Source: Brevundimonas sp. (GTDB lineage Bacteria > Pseudomonadota > Alphaproteobacteria > Caulobacterales > Caulobacteraceae). Taken from it: a DNA stretch of 64,000 bases. The notes below the pieces were generated by a model that was not told where the DNA came from, made no database searches, and was given only the letters and a program-made list of their open reading frames with translations. Positions 44,421 to 52,138 of this stretch are shown piece after piece. How positions within the stretch are numbered: the first letter of the stretch is position 1; each line of letters opens with the position of its first letter. The stretch spans positions 62,001 through 126,000 of the forward strand of contig NZ_JAHBYB010000006.1 in assembly GCF_019636155.1 (NCBI RefSeq), given 5' to 3'. Both the position numbers and the translations under genes were made by a program.

Positions 44421-45352
44421 CAGGCGGCCTCCGCCACGGGTTCGACCGCGGTCGCCTGGCGATATAGACCCTCAAGCGTCCGAGCGCGCGGGCCGATGGC
44501 CGTGACCTCTATCCCCGCCTCGACCAGGCTCCGGTTCAGGGTCGCCGAGGCGGCGTCCATCGCCACGCCAGGCTTCAGCCGCACCTCGATGTCCTCCTCC
44601 ATCACCTCCGCCTCCAGACCTCTTGCCCGGATCAGGGCCAGGGCGCGGGCCGGGTCGGTCGTCCGCAGGGCGATCCGCCCCGCCACCCCGGCGCGCAGGG
44701 CCGCCAGTTCGCCTTCCAGCACCAGCCGTCCCTGGTGGATCACCCCGACGTGGCTGGCCGTCTGCTCGATCTCTCCCAGCAGGTGGCTGGACAGCAGGAC
44801 GGTCGCCCCGGTTCGGTCCGGCAGGGACCGCAGGAAGCGGCGCATGTCGGCGATCCCGTCCGGGTCCAGGCCGTTGGTCGGCTCATCCAGGATCAGCACC
44901 GGCGGCGCGCCCAGCATGGCCCGCGCCAGACCCAGCCGCTGGCGCATGCCCAGGGAATAGCCGCCCACCCTGCGGTTGGCGTCGGCGGTCATCTCGACCA
45001 CCGCCAGCACCCGGTCGATCTCGCTGCGGGCAAGGCCCAGCAGCCGCCGGGTCAGATCCAAATTCTCGCGCCCCGTCAGATGACCCTGAAAGCCATGCGC
45101 CTCCAGCAGGGCGCCGACACGCCGCGCCGCGCCGATCCGGTCGGCCGCCACATCGACCCCGTCGATCAGGGCGCGGCCGGCGCTGGGCCTCAGCAGGCCC
45201 AGCAGCATCTTCAAACTGGTCGTCTTGCCCGCACCGTTACGGCCCAGGAAGCCATAGACCGCCTGGCGCGGCACGGTCATGGAAACGGCGTCGACGGCCG
45301 TGACCGCACCGAAACGACGCGTCAGACCCTGGGTTTCTATGGCGGCGGACAT
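44420..45352 (-). CDS. ABC transporter ATP-binding protein
   Basis: 310 residues. Walker A FLGRNGAGKTTSLKMLLG, signature YSLGMRQRLGLARAM, Walker B PVLILDEPTNGLDPDGI, switch His in VLLSSHLLGE. A C-terminal accessory domain of about 90 residues follows, as in exporters of the CcmA/BcrA type. It pairs with the overlapping permease gene. It is divergent from the DUF2975/HTH pair across a shared 96-base promoter region, which suggests the HTH may regulate it. Confidence 0.93.
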   Translation of the reverse strand: MSAAIETQGLTRRFGAVTAVDAVSMTVPRQAVYGFLGRNGAGKTTSLKMLLGLLRPSAGRALIDGVDVAADRIGAARRVGALLEAHGFQGHLTGRENLDLTRRLLGLARSEIDRVLAVVEMTADANRRVGGYSLGMRQRLGLARAMLGAPPVLILDEPTNGLDPDGIADMRRFLRSLPDRTGATVLLSSHLLGEIEQTASHVGVIHQGRLVLEGELAALRAGVAGRIALRTTDPARALALIRARGLEAEVMEEDIEVRLKPGVAMDAASATLNRSLVEAGIEVTAIGPRARTLEGLYRQATAVEPVAEAA

Positions 45353-45372
45353 GGTCCCGGCGCTCCGGCTTG

Positions 45373-45414
45373 TTTAAGTCTTGCATAAAGCTGCAGAGCC
45401 GATATCTTTAAGTC
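45373..45414 (+). promoter_or_regulatory. Promoter with flanking TTTAAGTC direct repeats
   Basis: TTGCAT (45381-45386), a 16-base spacer and TATCTT (45403-45408) form a good sigma-70-type promoter for the DUF2975/HTH pair. The octamer TTTAAGTC occurs twice (45373-45380 and 45407-45414), 34 bases apart, placing one copy just upstream of the -35 and the other over the -10 edge; this suits autoregulation by the HTH protein encoded downstream. Confidence 0.6.
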
Positions 45415-45448
45415 AAGATTAAAACTTCGACAGCTTCGGAGCCCCGCT

Positions 45449-45946
45449 TTGAACCCGGCCGATCTGACGCGTTTCCGTCGCATGTGCCGCCAATACCGAT
45501 GGCTGGCCGTCTTCATGGTCGCCAGCGTGGGCGGCCTGCTGGCCCTGATGTATCTGGTCCTGCCCGTCATCCAGGCCGTGCGGGGCGAGCATGTGCTGGA
45601 CCGGGGTTTCTGGAACGGGCTGATCATGGGCTTTCCCGCCTTCTGCTATCTGATCGGCGTCTGGTCCGTCGGCGCCGCGATGAAGCGGATCGGCGCCGGC
45701 GACCTGTTGCAGCCCGCGATCGCCGACACCCTCCGCCGCGTCGGCCTGGCGCTCGGGATCGGCGGGGTCGCCAGCGTCTTCCTGGTGACCAACATCAGCC
45801 GCCTGATCGGCGTCGGTCGTGGCGCCTATCTGTATTTCGACGTGCCCGGCATGACCCTGGGCATGATCGGCGGCGCCCTGTTCCTGCTGGGCCGAGTAAT
45901 GGAGCAGGCCGCCGCCGCCCAGGCGGAGCTGGACGAGATGATCTGA
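45449..45946 (+). CDS. DUF2975-like four-span membrane protein
   Basis: 165 residues, four hydrophobic spans (WLAVFMVASVGGLLALMYLV, GLIMGFPAFCYLIGVWSVGA, VGLALGIGGVASVFLVTNIS, GMTLGMIGGALFLLGRVM). The layout, length and the directly overlapping small HTH gene match DUF2975 proteins, which typically come as an operon with a YozG-like regulator. It would sit in the inner membrane and may control the regulator; the signal is unknown. Confidence 0.7.
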   Translation: MNPADLTRFRRMCRQYRWLAVFMVASVGGLLALMYLVLPVIQAVRGEHVLDRGFWNGLIMGFPAFCYLIGVWSVGAAMKRIGAGDLLQPAIADTLRRVGLALGIGGVASVFLVTNISRLIGVGRGAYLYFDVPGMTLGMIGGALFLLGRVMEQAAAAQAELDEMI

Positions 45947-46188
45947 TGCCCATCCGCGTCACCCTGGACGAACTGATCGTCCGCAAGGGGATCAAGGCCC
46001 GCGACCTGGCCGCCCAGGTGGGACTGAGCGAGACCCAGTTGTCCCTGTTCCGGTCGGGCAAGGTGAAGGGCATCCGCTTCCGCACCCTGGCCCGACTCTG
46101 CGCCGCCCTGGGCTGCCGGCCGCGGGACCTGTTGGATTACGATTTCGACGCCGCCGACCTGGAGCCGGCCGACAGGGCCGAGGATTGA
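45946..46188 (+). CDS. XRE-family HTH regulator (YozG-like)
   Basis: 80 residues that are almost entirely one HTH domain: VTLDELIVRKGIKARDLAAQ, VGLSETQLSLFRSGKVKG and RFRTLARLCAALGCRPRDLL. The ATG overlaps the end of the membrane gene. It probably binds the TTTAAGTC repeats of its own promoter and may control the divergent ABC exporter. Its stop is three bases from the convergent ku stop. Confidence 0.88.
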   Translation: MPIRVTLDELIVRKGIKARDLAAQVGLSETQLSLFRSGKVKGIRFRTLARLCAALGCRPRDLLDYDFDAADLEPADRAED

Positions 46189-46191
46189 AAC

Positions 46192-47052
46192 CTAGGCCGC
46201 CTTCTTCTTCGTCGCCGTCTTCCTGGCGAGGGTCTTCTTCGCCGCCGCCTTCCTGGCCGGAGCCTTCTTGGCGCCGGAGGCCGAGCCCGTCAGGCTGTCT
46301 CGCAGGGCGGCCATCAGGTCGATGACATTGGTGTCGTCCGGCTCGGGCGCTTCGACGATCTTCCGCCCCTTCTGCTTGGCCCGGATCATCTCGCGCAGAG
46401 CGTCGTCGTAGCGATCCTTGAACTCGCTGGGGTCGAAGTCGGCTTGCTTCTGGGCGATGATCCTTTCGGCGATCTCGACCATGGCCTTGTCCGCCTTGAC
46501 CGAGGGAATGTCGTCGAAGAAGTCGTCGGCGGCGCGCACCTCGTCGTGGGCGCGCAGGGTATAGGCGACCAGCCCCTTGCCGTGCACCTCCAGCGCCAGG
46601 CGCCGCTCCCTGCCGCGCAGCACCAGGCAGCCCAGGGCCACCTTGCCCGCCGCCTTCATGGCCTCGCGGATGACGACGAAGGCGTCGATCCCGACGCCCT
46701 TGTCCGGCACCACATAGAAGGGGTCGTCCCAGTAGAGGCGGTCGATGTCCGCCTCGTCCACGAACTCGCCGATCGAGATGGTGCGGGTGCTTTCCAGCTT
46801 CACCCTGTCGAAGTCGGTCTCGTCGAACAGGACGTATTCGTCCTTGGACACTTCGTAGCCCTTGACCAGGTCCGACCGCTCCACCGGCCCGGCGTCCGGA
46901 TCGGTCGGGACCATGCGGATACGGTTGTTGGTCCTGGGGTTGATCAGGTGGAAGCTGATGTCGTTCGTCTTGGTCGTCGCCGTGTAAAGGGCGACGGGGC
47001 AGGTCACCAGAGAGAGTTTCAGATGTCCCTGCCAGGTCGGGCGCGCGGCCAT
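46192..47052 (-). CDS. ku: Ku DNA end-binding protein
   Basis: 286 residues. The Ku core (about 1-230) has MAARPTWQGHLKLSLVTCPV, ISFHLINPRTNNRIRM and YYDDPFYVVPDK-like LYWDDPFYVVPDKGVG. The C-terminal 35 residues are a Lys/Ala-rich tail (KKAPARKAAAKK and on) that in bacterial Ku proteins aids DNA binding and LigD recruitment. As a homodimer it rings double-strand breaks. Together with ligD it makes a complete two-component NHEJ set in this region. Confidence 0.95.
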   Translation of the reverse strand: MAARPTWQGHLKLSLVTCPVALYTATTKTNDISFHLINPRTNNRIRMVPTDPDAGPVERSDLVKGYEVSKDEYVLFDETDFDRVKLESTRTISIGEFVDEADIDRLYWDDPFYVVPDKGVGIDAFVVIREAMKAAGKVALGCLVLRGRERRLALEVHGKGLVAYTLRAHDEVRAADDFFDDIPSVKADKAMVEIAERIIAQKQADFDPSEFKDRYDDALREMIRAKQKGRKIVEAPEPDDTNVIDLMAALRDSLTGSASGAKKAPARKAAAKKTLARKTATKKKAA

Positions 47053-47168
47053 GTTCGGTCTCCAGATCTTCGCCGTTGAAATGACGCTGGACAGGAGTCC
47101 GTTCCGGGTGTGTCCTGAACGGTCCGGCGCAGATCAAGAGCAACAAACCGGGCATGAGGCAGGAAACC

Positions 47169-48425
47169 ATGTCGTCCAATCGGCCCAGCCATATCCGGCT
47201 GAACTCCCACCCCGGCGCGGGCGCCGCGTCGCGCTTTCCGATCGCCTGGGGCGCGTCCACGGCCAGGGATCGGGGGCCGATCGTGGCGGGGCCTTCGGCC
47301 GGATCGGACCGGAACGCCGTCGGCGCCCACGGCGGGGCGTATTCGCTGTATCGCGCCCTGGCGGTGGCGTCGGGCGCCATGAGCGCGGGCAACCGGCCCG
47401 ACCTGACCAACACCGCCCCGACCGACCCGATGGGGCCGTTCGCCCAGTGGACCGATCCGGGCAAGATCGTCTCCCTGGACCCCTGGGGCGCACGGGTGGC
47501 CGAGGACTTCGCCCCGGAACTGGCCGAGGGCGTCGACATCCGCCCCACCATCGCCGTGACCAAGGCGCGCCTGACCCTGCCCGAGATCGCCGAGGCCATT
47601 TCCGCCGGCCGGCTGAAGGTCGATGGCAAGGTGGTGCACGACAGCGGCGACGTGTCTGTCACCAAGGCGGCGGTTGATCCGGTCTGGTATCTGCCCGGCA
47701 TCGCCGAACGGTTCGGCGTCGGCGAGACGGACCTGCGCCGCACCCTGTTCGAACAGACCGGCGGCATGTACGCCGACCTGGTGACCCGGCCGGACATCAA
47801 GGTCTTCCTGCCGCCCATCGGGGGCATCACCCTGTATATCTTCGGCGACCCGGCGGCGATCGCCGACCCGGCGCGGCGACTGACCTGCCGGGTGCATGAC
47901 GAGTGCAACGGCTCGGACGTGTTCGGATCCGACATCTGCACCTGCCGACCCTATCTGACGCACGGGATCGAGGAGTGCGTAAGGGGCGCTCAGGACGGCG
48001 GCGGCGGCCTGATCGTCTATAACCGCAAGGAGGGCCGGGCCCTGGGCGAGGTGACCAAATTCCTGGTCTACAACGCCCGCAAGCGCCAGCCGGGCGGCGA
48101 CCAGGCGGCCACCTATTTCGAACGCACCGAATGCGTGGCCGGGGTGCAGGACGCGCGGTTCCAGCAGCTGATGCCCGACGTCCTGCACTGGCTGGGGGTG
48201 ACGCGGATCGACCGTTTCGTCTCCATGTCGAACATGAAGCACGACGCCCTGACCGGATCGGGGATCGAGATCGGCGAGCGGGTGCCGATTCCGGATGATC
48301 TGATTCCGCCGGACGCTTCGGTCGAGATGGAGGCCAAGAAGGCGGCGGGCTATTTCGCGCCGGACGGCGCCGCCTCGGCGGACGAACTGACCCGGGTGGT
48401 GGGGCGCGACCTTGGCAAATTCTGA
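47169..48425 (+). CDS. Urc1-type GTP-cyclohydrolase-II-like enzyme of uracil catabolism
   Basis: 418 residues, twice the size of RibA; the extra 190 N-terminal residues are not riboflavin-related. The C-terminal GCH-II domain keeps the zinc cysteines Cys246 (VHDECNG) and Cys257/Cys259 (DICTC) and YNRKEGRALGEV. The segment aligned with the RibA catalytic Arg region (KIRAYALQ) reads KFLVYNAR, so that Arg seems lost. The next genes encode DUF1688 (Urc4) and uracil phosphoribosyltransferase, which together define the URC pathway first described in the yeast Lachancea kluyveri. The probable substrate is thus UMP-derived rather than GTP. The ATG at 47169 follows AGGAAAC; one five codons upstream is possible. 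Divergent from ku. Confidence 0.88.
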   Translation: MSSNRPSHIRLNSHPGAGAASRFPIAWGASTARDRGPIVAGPSAGSDRNAVGAHGGAYSLYRALAVASGAMSAGNRPDLTNTAPTDPMGPFAQWTDPGKIVSLDPWGARVAEDFAPELAEGVDIRPTIAVTKARLTLPEIAEAISAGRLKVDGKVVHDSGDVSVTKAAVDPVWYLPGIAERFGVGETDLRRTLFEQTGGMYADLVTRPDIKVFLPPIGGITLYIFGDPAAIADPARRLTCRVHDECNGSDVFGSDICTCRPYLTHGIEECVRGAQDGGGGLIVYNRKEGRALGEVTKFLVYNARKRQPGGDQAATYFERTECVAGVQDARFQQLMPDVLHWLGVTRIDRFVSMSNMKHDALTGSGIEIGERVPIPDDLIPPDASVEMEAKKAAGYFAPDGAASADELTRVVGRDLGKF

Positions 48426-49653
48426 GGCCGGGCTGGCGAAAGGCCTGCTCACACCCGCCGCCGTGCGACAAACAGCCGAGGCCATGCTGGCGCTCGGGGT
48501 CGCGGGCGAACTGGAGCACTGGCGCGTCGATCTGGACCGCCTGCCCGAGGCGGCCCGCTATGTCGCCGATGTGGCGCGCGAGCGGTATCCGACCCTGGAC
48601 ACGCCGTTCCATGCGCGCTGGCGGCATTTCGAGGTGGAGGGCGTCGACCTGTGGGGGCCGCAGGCCGACGCCGCCGACTGGCCCGACGACGCGACGCGGG
48701 CCCGGGCCGAGTTCGACCTGGCGATGGTCTCGGTGCTGCTGGACGCCGGGGCGGGGCCGGACTGGTCCTATGCCGACGCCGCGACGGGGCGGTCCTACGC
48801 CCGGTCCGAAGGGCTGGCCGTCGCTTCGTTGCGGATGTTCCAGGCGGGCGCATTTTCGGCCGACGAAGACGATCCGTGGCGCGCCGACGCGGTCAGCCTG
48901 ACCCTGCTGTCGGCCGAGGATCTGGCGCGCGGGTTCCAGGTGACGGCGGACAATCCCCTGGTCGGACTGGAGGGGCGGGCCGCCCTTCTGCGGCGGCTGG
49001 GGCGCCAGTGCCTGGCGCGGCCGGACCTGTTCGAGCGGGAGGACGGGCCGCGGCCGGGCGGTCTGGCGGACGTGTTGTTCGCCCGCACCGACAGCGAGGA
49101 CCGCCTGCCGGCGCCGGCGATCCTGGAGCTGTTGCTGGAGGCCCTGGGGCCGATCTGGCAGGACCGGATCAGCCTGGGCGGCGTCGATCTGGGCGACACC
49201 TGGCGGCACCCGGCGATGCGCCGCGAGGGGGCGGCCGACGGCCTGGTTCCGATCCACAAGCTGTCGCAATGGCTGAGCTATTCCCTGGTCGAGCCGCTGC
49301 AGCGGGCGGGGGTGACGGTGACCGATCTGGACGGGCTGACGGGGCTGGCGGAATATCGCAACGGCGGGCTGTTCATGGACCTGGGGGTTCTGAGCCTGGC
49401 CGATCCGGCGGACGCGGCGCGGGAATGGCCGGTGTCGGACCCGCTGGTCGTGGCCTGGCGGTCGATGACCGTGGCCCTTCTGGACCGGATCGCGCCGATG
49501 GTCCGGGCCGAACTGGGGGTGGAGGCGGACCGCCTGCCGCTGGCCAGCGTGCTGGAGGCGGGCACCTGGGCGGCCGGGCGCCGCATCGCCGCCCAGCGCC
49601 GGGCCGGGGGCGGGCCGCCCCTGACCATTCTTTCGGACGGGACCGTATTCTGA
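48412..49653 (+). CDS. Urc4-type DUF1688 protein
   Basis: 413 residues from a TTG that overlaps the end of the Urc1 gene by 14 bases; no nearer conventional start keeps the conserved [20 protein letters not shown] region. Further DUF1688 signatures are [39 protein letters not shown]-like and [14 protein letters not shown]. Urc4 is required for uracil breakdown in the URC pathway but its reaction is not established to my knowledge. The stop overlaps the upp ATG. Confidence 0.88.
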   Translation: MANSEAGLAKGLLTPAAVRQTAEAMLALGVAGELEHWRVDLDRLPEAARYVADVARERYPTLDTPFHARWRHFEVEGVDLWGPQADAADWPDDATRARAEFDLAMVSVLLDAGAGPDWSYADAATGRSYARSEGLAVASLRMFQAGAFSADEDDPWRADAVSLTLLSAEDLARGFQVTADNPLVGLEGRAALLRRLGRQCLARPDLFEREDGPRPGGLADVLFARTDSEDRLPAPAILELLLEALGPIWQDRISLGGVDLGDTWRHPAMRREGAADGLVPIHKLSQWLSYSLVEPLQRAGVTVTDLDGLTGLAEYRNGGLFMDLGVLSLADPADAAREWPVSDPLVVAWRSMTVALLDRIAPMVRAELGVEADRLPLASVLEAGTWAAGRRIAAQRRAGGGPPLTILSDGTVF

Positions 49654-50297
49654 TGGACAGGACGATCATGGACGGGGTCACGGTGATCGATCACCCCCTG
49701 GTGCGGCACAAGCTGACGATCATGCGGCGCAAGGAGACCTCGACGGCCCAGTTCCGACGGCTGCTGCGCGAGATCGCCACCCTGCTCTGCTACGAGGTGA
49801 CACGCGACCTGCCGCTTCAGGACACGGCCATGGAGACGCCGGTGGGGCCGATGACGGGCCAGACCATCGAGGGCAAGAAGCTGGTCTTCGTGCCCATACT
49901 GCGCGCCGGCCTGGGGCTGGTGGAGGGGATGCTGGACCTGGTCCCCTCGGCCCGGGTCGGCCATGTGGGCCTGTATCGCGATCCCGAGACCCTGGGCGCC
50001 TTCGAATACTATTTCCGCGCGCCCGAGGACGTGGCGGACCGCCTGTGCGTCGTCATCGACCCGATGCTGGCCACCGCCAACACCGCCGTGGCGGCCCTGG
50101 ACCGGCTGAAGGAGCGGGGGGTGGACCGGCTGAGGTTCGTCTGCCTGGTCGCCTCTCCGGAAGGGATCGAGCGGCTGCGGGCTTTCCATCCTGACGTACC
50201 GATCTGGACCGCGGCGGTGGACGAACGGCTGAACGACCACGGCTACATCGTCCCCGGCCTGGGCGACGCCGGCGACCGCCTGTTCGGAACGCGCTAG
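49653..50297 (+). CDS. upp: Uracil phosphoribosyltransferase
   Basis: 214 residues. Makes UMP from uracil and PRPP, here probably both for salvage and as the entry step of URC catabolism. [34 protein letters not shown], the ending [18 protein letters not shown] are family-typical. The PRPP loop reads [14 protein letters not shown] where many homologues have DPMLATGGS. The ATG overlaps the DUF1688 stop (TGATG); an ATG five codons further in is an alternative start. Confidence 0.95.
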   Translation: MDRTIMDGVTVIDHPLVRHKLTIMRRKETSTAQFRRLLREIATLLCYEVTRDLPLQDTAMETPVGPMTGQTIEGKKLVFVPILRAGLGLVEGMLDLVPSARVGHVGLYRDPETLGAFEYYFRAPEDVADRLCVVIDPMLATANTAVAALDRLKERGVDRLRFVCLVASPEGIERLRAFHPDVPIWTAAVDERLNDHGYIVPGLGDAGDRLFGTR

Positions 50298-50340
50298 GCG
50301 CCGACTCCCCATGGATGGGTAGGAGACGATGCATCGTCGT

Positions 50341-50488
50341 CCTTCTCCCCTCGGGGGAGAAGGTGGCAGGCGAAGCCTGACGGATGAGGGGGCTGGGTCC
50401 GCGCGAAGGTCGTCTGATGATCAGCCTGGATCAGGCCTCCCCCTCATCCGAGCGGCTCCGCCGCCCACCTTCTCCCGCAAGGGGAGAA
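50341..50488. repeat. 148-bp hairpin-ended repeat element
   Basis: CCTTCTCCCCTCGGGGGAGA at the left and its near reverse complement (ACCTTCTCCCGCAAGGGGAG) at the right, with inner CGGATGAGGGGG and CCCCCTCATCCG blocks, as in the copies at 6464 and inside glyS. It lies just after upp, at the outer edge of the integrase island. Confidence 0.85.
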
Positions 50489-50596
50489 CCGTCTGCATCA
50501 TCGACAGAACGACGGCTGTGCCAAAATGATCATAAGCTTCAACGACGTGTGTCATTTTGCGAGCCATTTCAGATCACTAGGCCAGCACGAGCAAAA

Positions 50597-50658
50597 CGGA
50601 CCAAGTAGGACCGGAAGTGACCAATTGAGACCACGGTCGGTGGTTCCTCCGGTGGTTC
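50597..50658. promoter_or_regulatory. Phased GACC repeats and GGTGGTTC direct repeat upstream of the integrase
   Basis: GACC occurs four times at exactly 10-base intervals (GGACC, GGACC, TGACC, AGACC between 50597 and 50632), followed by GGTGGTTC twice (50639-50646 and 50651-50658), 12 bases apart. Helically phased repeats of this kind next to an integrase gene suggest arm-type binding sites or an operator. The rest of the 235 bases between the repeat element and the integrase shows no gene. Confidence 0.4.
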
Positions 50659-50695
50659 GAAATGCATCCGGGCGGCCCATCTGTTGCCTGAACCC

Positions 50696-50714
50696 CTCCG
50701 TTATCATGACGGAG
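50696..50714 (+). promoter_or_regulatory. Inverted repeat enclosing the integrase ribosome-binding site
   Basis: CTCCGT-TATCATG-ACGGAG is a perfect six-base inverted repeat whose right arm is the GGAG that serves the integrase ATG nine bases downstream. In RNA it would hide the Shine-Dalgarno; in DNA it could be a repressor site. Confidence 0.5.
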
Positions 50715-50722
50715 CGAACTAG

Positions 50723-52063
50723 ATGACTACGCCTATCCCTACCCGGCAGAGGTTGACCAATCGCGTCCTCGATGAGGTTTGCGCGCTGCCGCCGGAAGCA
50801 CGCGCCCGCCGCTATTGGGACACGATGGTTCCTGACCTCTGCGTGCAGTTCAATGCGAAGCGCACCGGGACGCCGAGTTTCATGCTGCGCTATACCAAGT
50901 TGGACGGTTCCGACGGCGACTACTCGATCGGCCCCGTCGATAAGGTCGCCATCGACAGCGCGCGGGCCGAAGCGCGCAAAGCCCTCAATGATCTGCATGC
51001 GCACGGGATTGACCCTGTGCAAGCCCGTCGCGACGCTCGCGAGGAAGCCAAGGCGCCGAAGCTGAAGTCATTCGAACAGCTGGCCGAGGCGTTCATCGAG
51101 AGCAAAGCCGCCCAGCGGCCTGGGCTTCCGCCCCTCGAGGAGGTCTACTTTCTCCGCCACTACGTCCTGCCGGTGTTGGGCTCGAGGAAGTTCGACAAGA
51201 TCACCACTCAGTGCGTGATGGACACCGTCACCTCGATCAAGAACGAGGTTGGCGCCCGCCGCCGTCGAAAGGGTGCCAATGGCAAGACGACTGCCAACGC
51301 CTGCCATCGAGCGATCAAGCGGGTTTACAAATGGGCCTGTAACAAGGACCTCGCGATTCGAAACCCTGCCGACTTCGCCCCGCTGTTCGATCTGAAGCGC
51401 GAGAAGCGGCGCGGCCGGCTCTCTGAAGAGAGGTTTGGCCTCTTCTGGGGTGAATTGACGGGGCGCCTCTATGGGATGGCGCGGCCCAAGGCAGGCCTCC
51501 TGGCGATCCTGTTGTTCATGCTCATGCTGCAACGGCCGATCGACGTGGCGCGCGCAAAGCGCGTCCATATCGATCTGACGAAACGCATGTGGGTCATTCC
51601 GGAGGACTACACCAAGACGGGCTATGAGTATCACATCCCATTGTCGGAGCCCGTGGTTCGCCTGTTGCGTGTCGTCATGTCGATGACAGACAGCGAGTTC
51701 CTGTTCCCGAGCGACCGCGAAAACGGACCCTACCTCCATGAGCAGGGCCTAACGGACGGCTGGATTCGAGTCCGCCGGCGGCTGCTGGAGACCGGTCGTC
51801 TCGATGAAAAGGACGTGGAACTGTATGACGCCCGGCGTTTCGGCCGCACTCAGATTCGAGCCAAGCTTGGGTTCTCTAACGATGTCGCCGAGGCCGTGAT
51901 CAATCACGTCGCTCAGCAGCATGAGATGTCCCGGCTCTACGACGTCGAGGAGATGCTGCCCCACATGATCGACGCGCATGCGAAGTGGGCCGAGGAGGTC
52001 GAGGAAATGACGAAGGGCGACCTGTCGCGCTTCATCGAACACCTCGAATCGACCCTCATCTAA
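50723..52063 (+). CDS. Tyrosine-recombinase integrase (P4-like)
   Basis: 446 residues. An N-terminal DUF4102-like arm-binding domain (about 20-105, PSFMLRYTKLDGSDGDYSIG) is followed by a SAM-like core-binding domain and the catalytic domain. Catalytic residues: Arg271 in LQRPIDVARAKRV, a Lys in DYTKTGYEYHIPLS, Arg371 in LYDARRFGRTQ and Tyr406 in MSRLYDVEEML. The usual His of the HxxR motif is Tyr368 here. It integrates and excises the island. The inverted repeat over its ribosome-binding site suggests controlled expression. Confidence 0.9.
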   Translation: MTTPIPTRQRLTNRVLDEVCALPPEARARRYWDTMVPDLCVQFNAKRTGTPSFMLRYTKLDGSDGDYSIGPVDKVAIDSARAEARKALNDLHAHGIDPVQARRDAREEAKAPKLKSFEQLAEAFIESKAAQRPGLPPLEEVYFLRHYVLPVLGSRKFDKITTQCVMDTVTSIKNEVGARRRRKGANGKTTANACHRAIKRVYKWACNKDLAIRNPADFAPLFDLKREKRRGRLSEERFGLFWGELTGRLYGMARPKAGLLAILLFMLMLQRPIDVARAKRVHIDLTKRMWVIPEDYTKTGYEYHIPLSEPVVRLLRVVMSMTDSEFLFPSDRENGPYLHEQGLTDGWIRVRRRLLETGRLDEKDVELYDARRFGRTQIRAKLGFSNDVAEAVINHVAQQHEMSRLYDVEEMLPHMIDAHAKWAEEVEEMTKGDLSRFIEHLESTLI

Positions 52064-52138
52064 CGCGAGGGCCATTCAGCCCTCCGTTGCTTCGCCTGTC
52101 CGCGTGCTCAAGAATGACAGGCAGTATGGGGGGCCGCC

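Noticed and set aside
47169-48425. Ordinary riboflavin GTP cyclohydrolase II
   Set aside because: The long N-terminal domain, the apparent loss of the catalytic Arg region and the Urc4/upp neighbours point to the URC pathway instead.
50639-50670. GGTGGTTCGAAAT resembling a tRNA T-loop end, as a possible attachment site
   Set aside because: No acceptor, D or anticodon arms can be built around it, and no second copy was found near the right border at 59430-59450.
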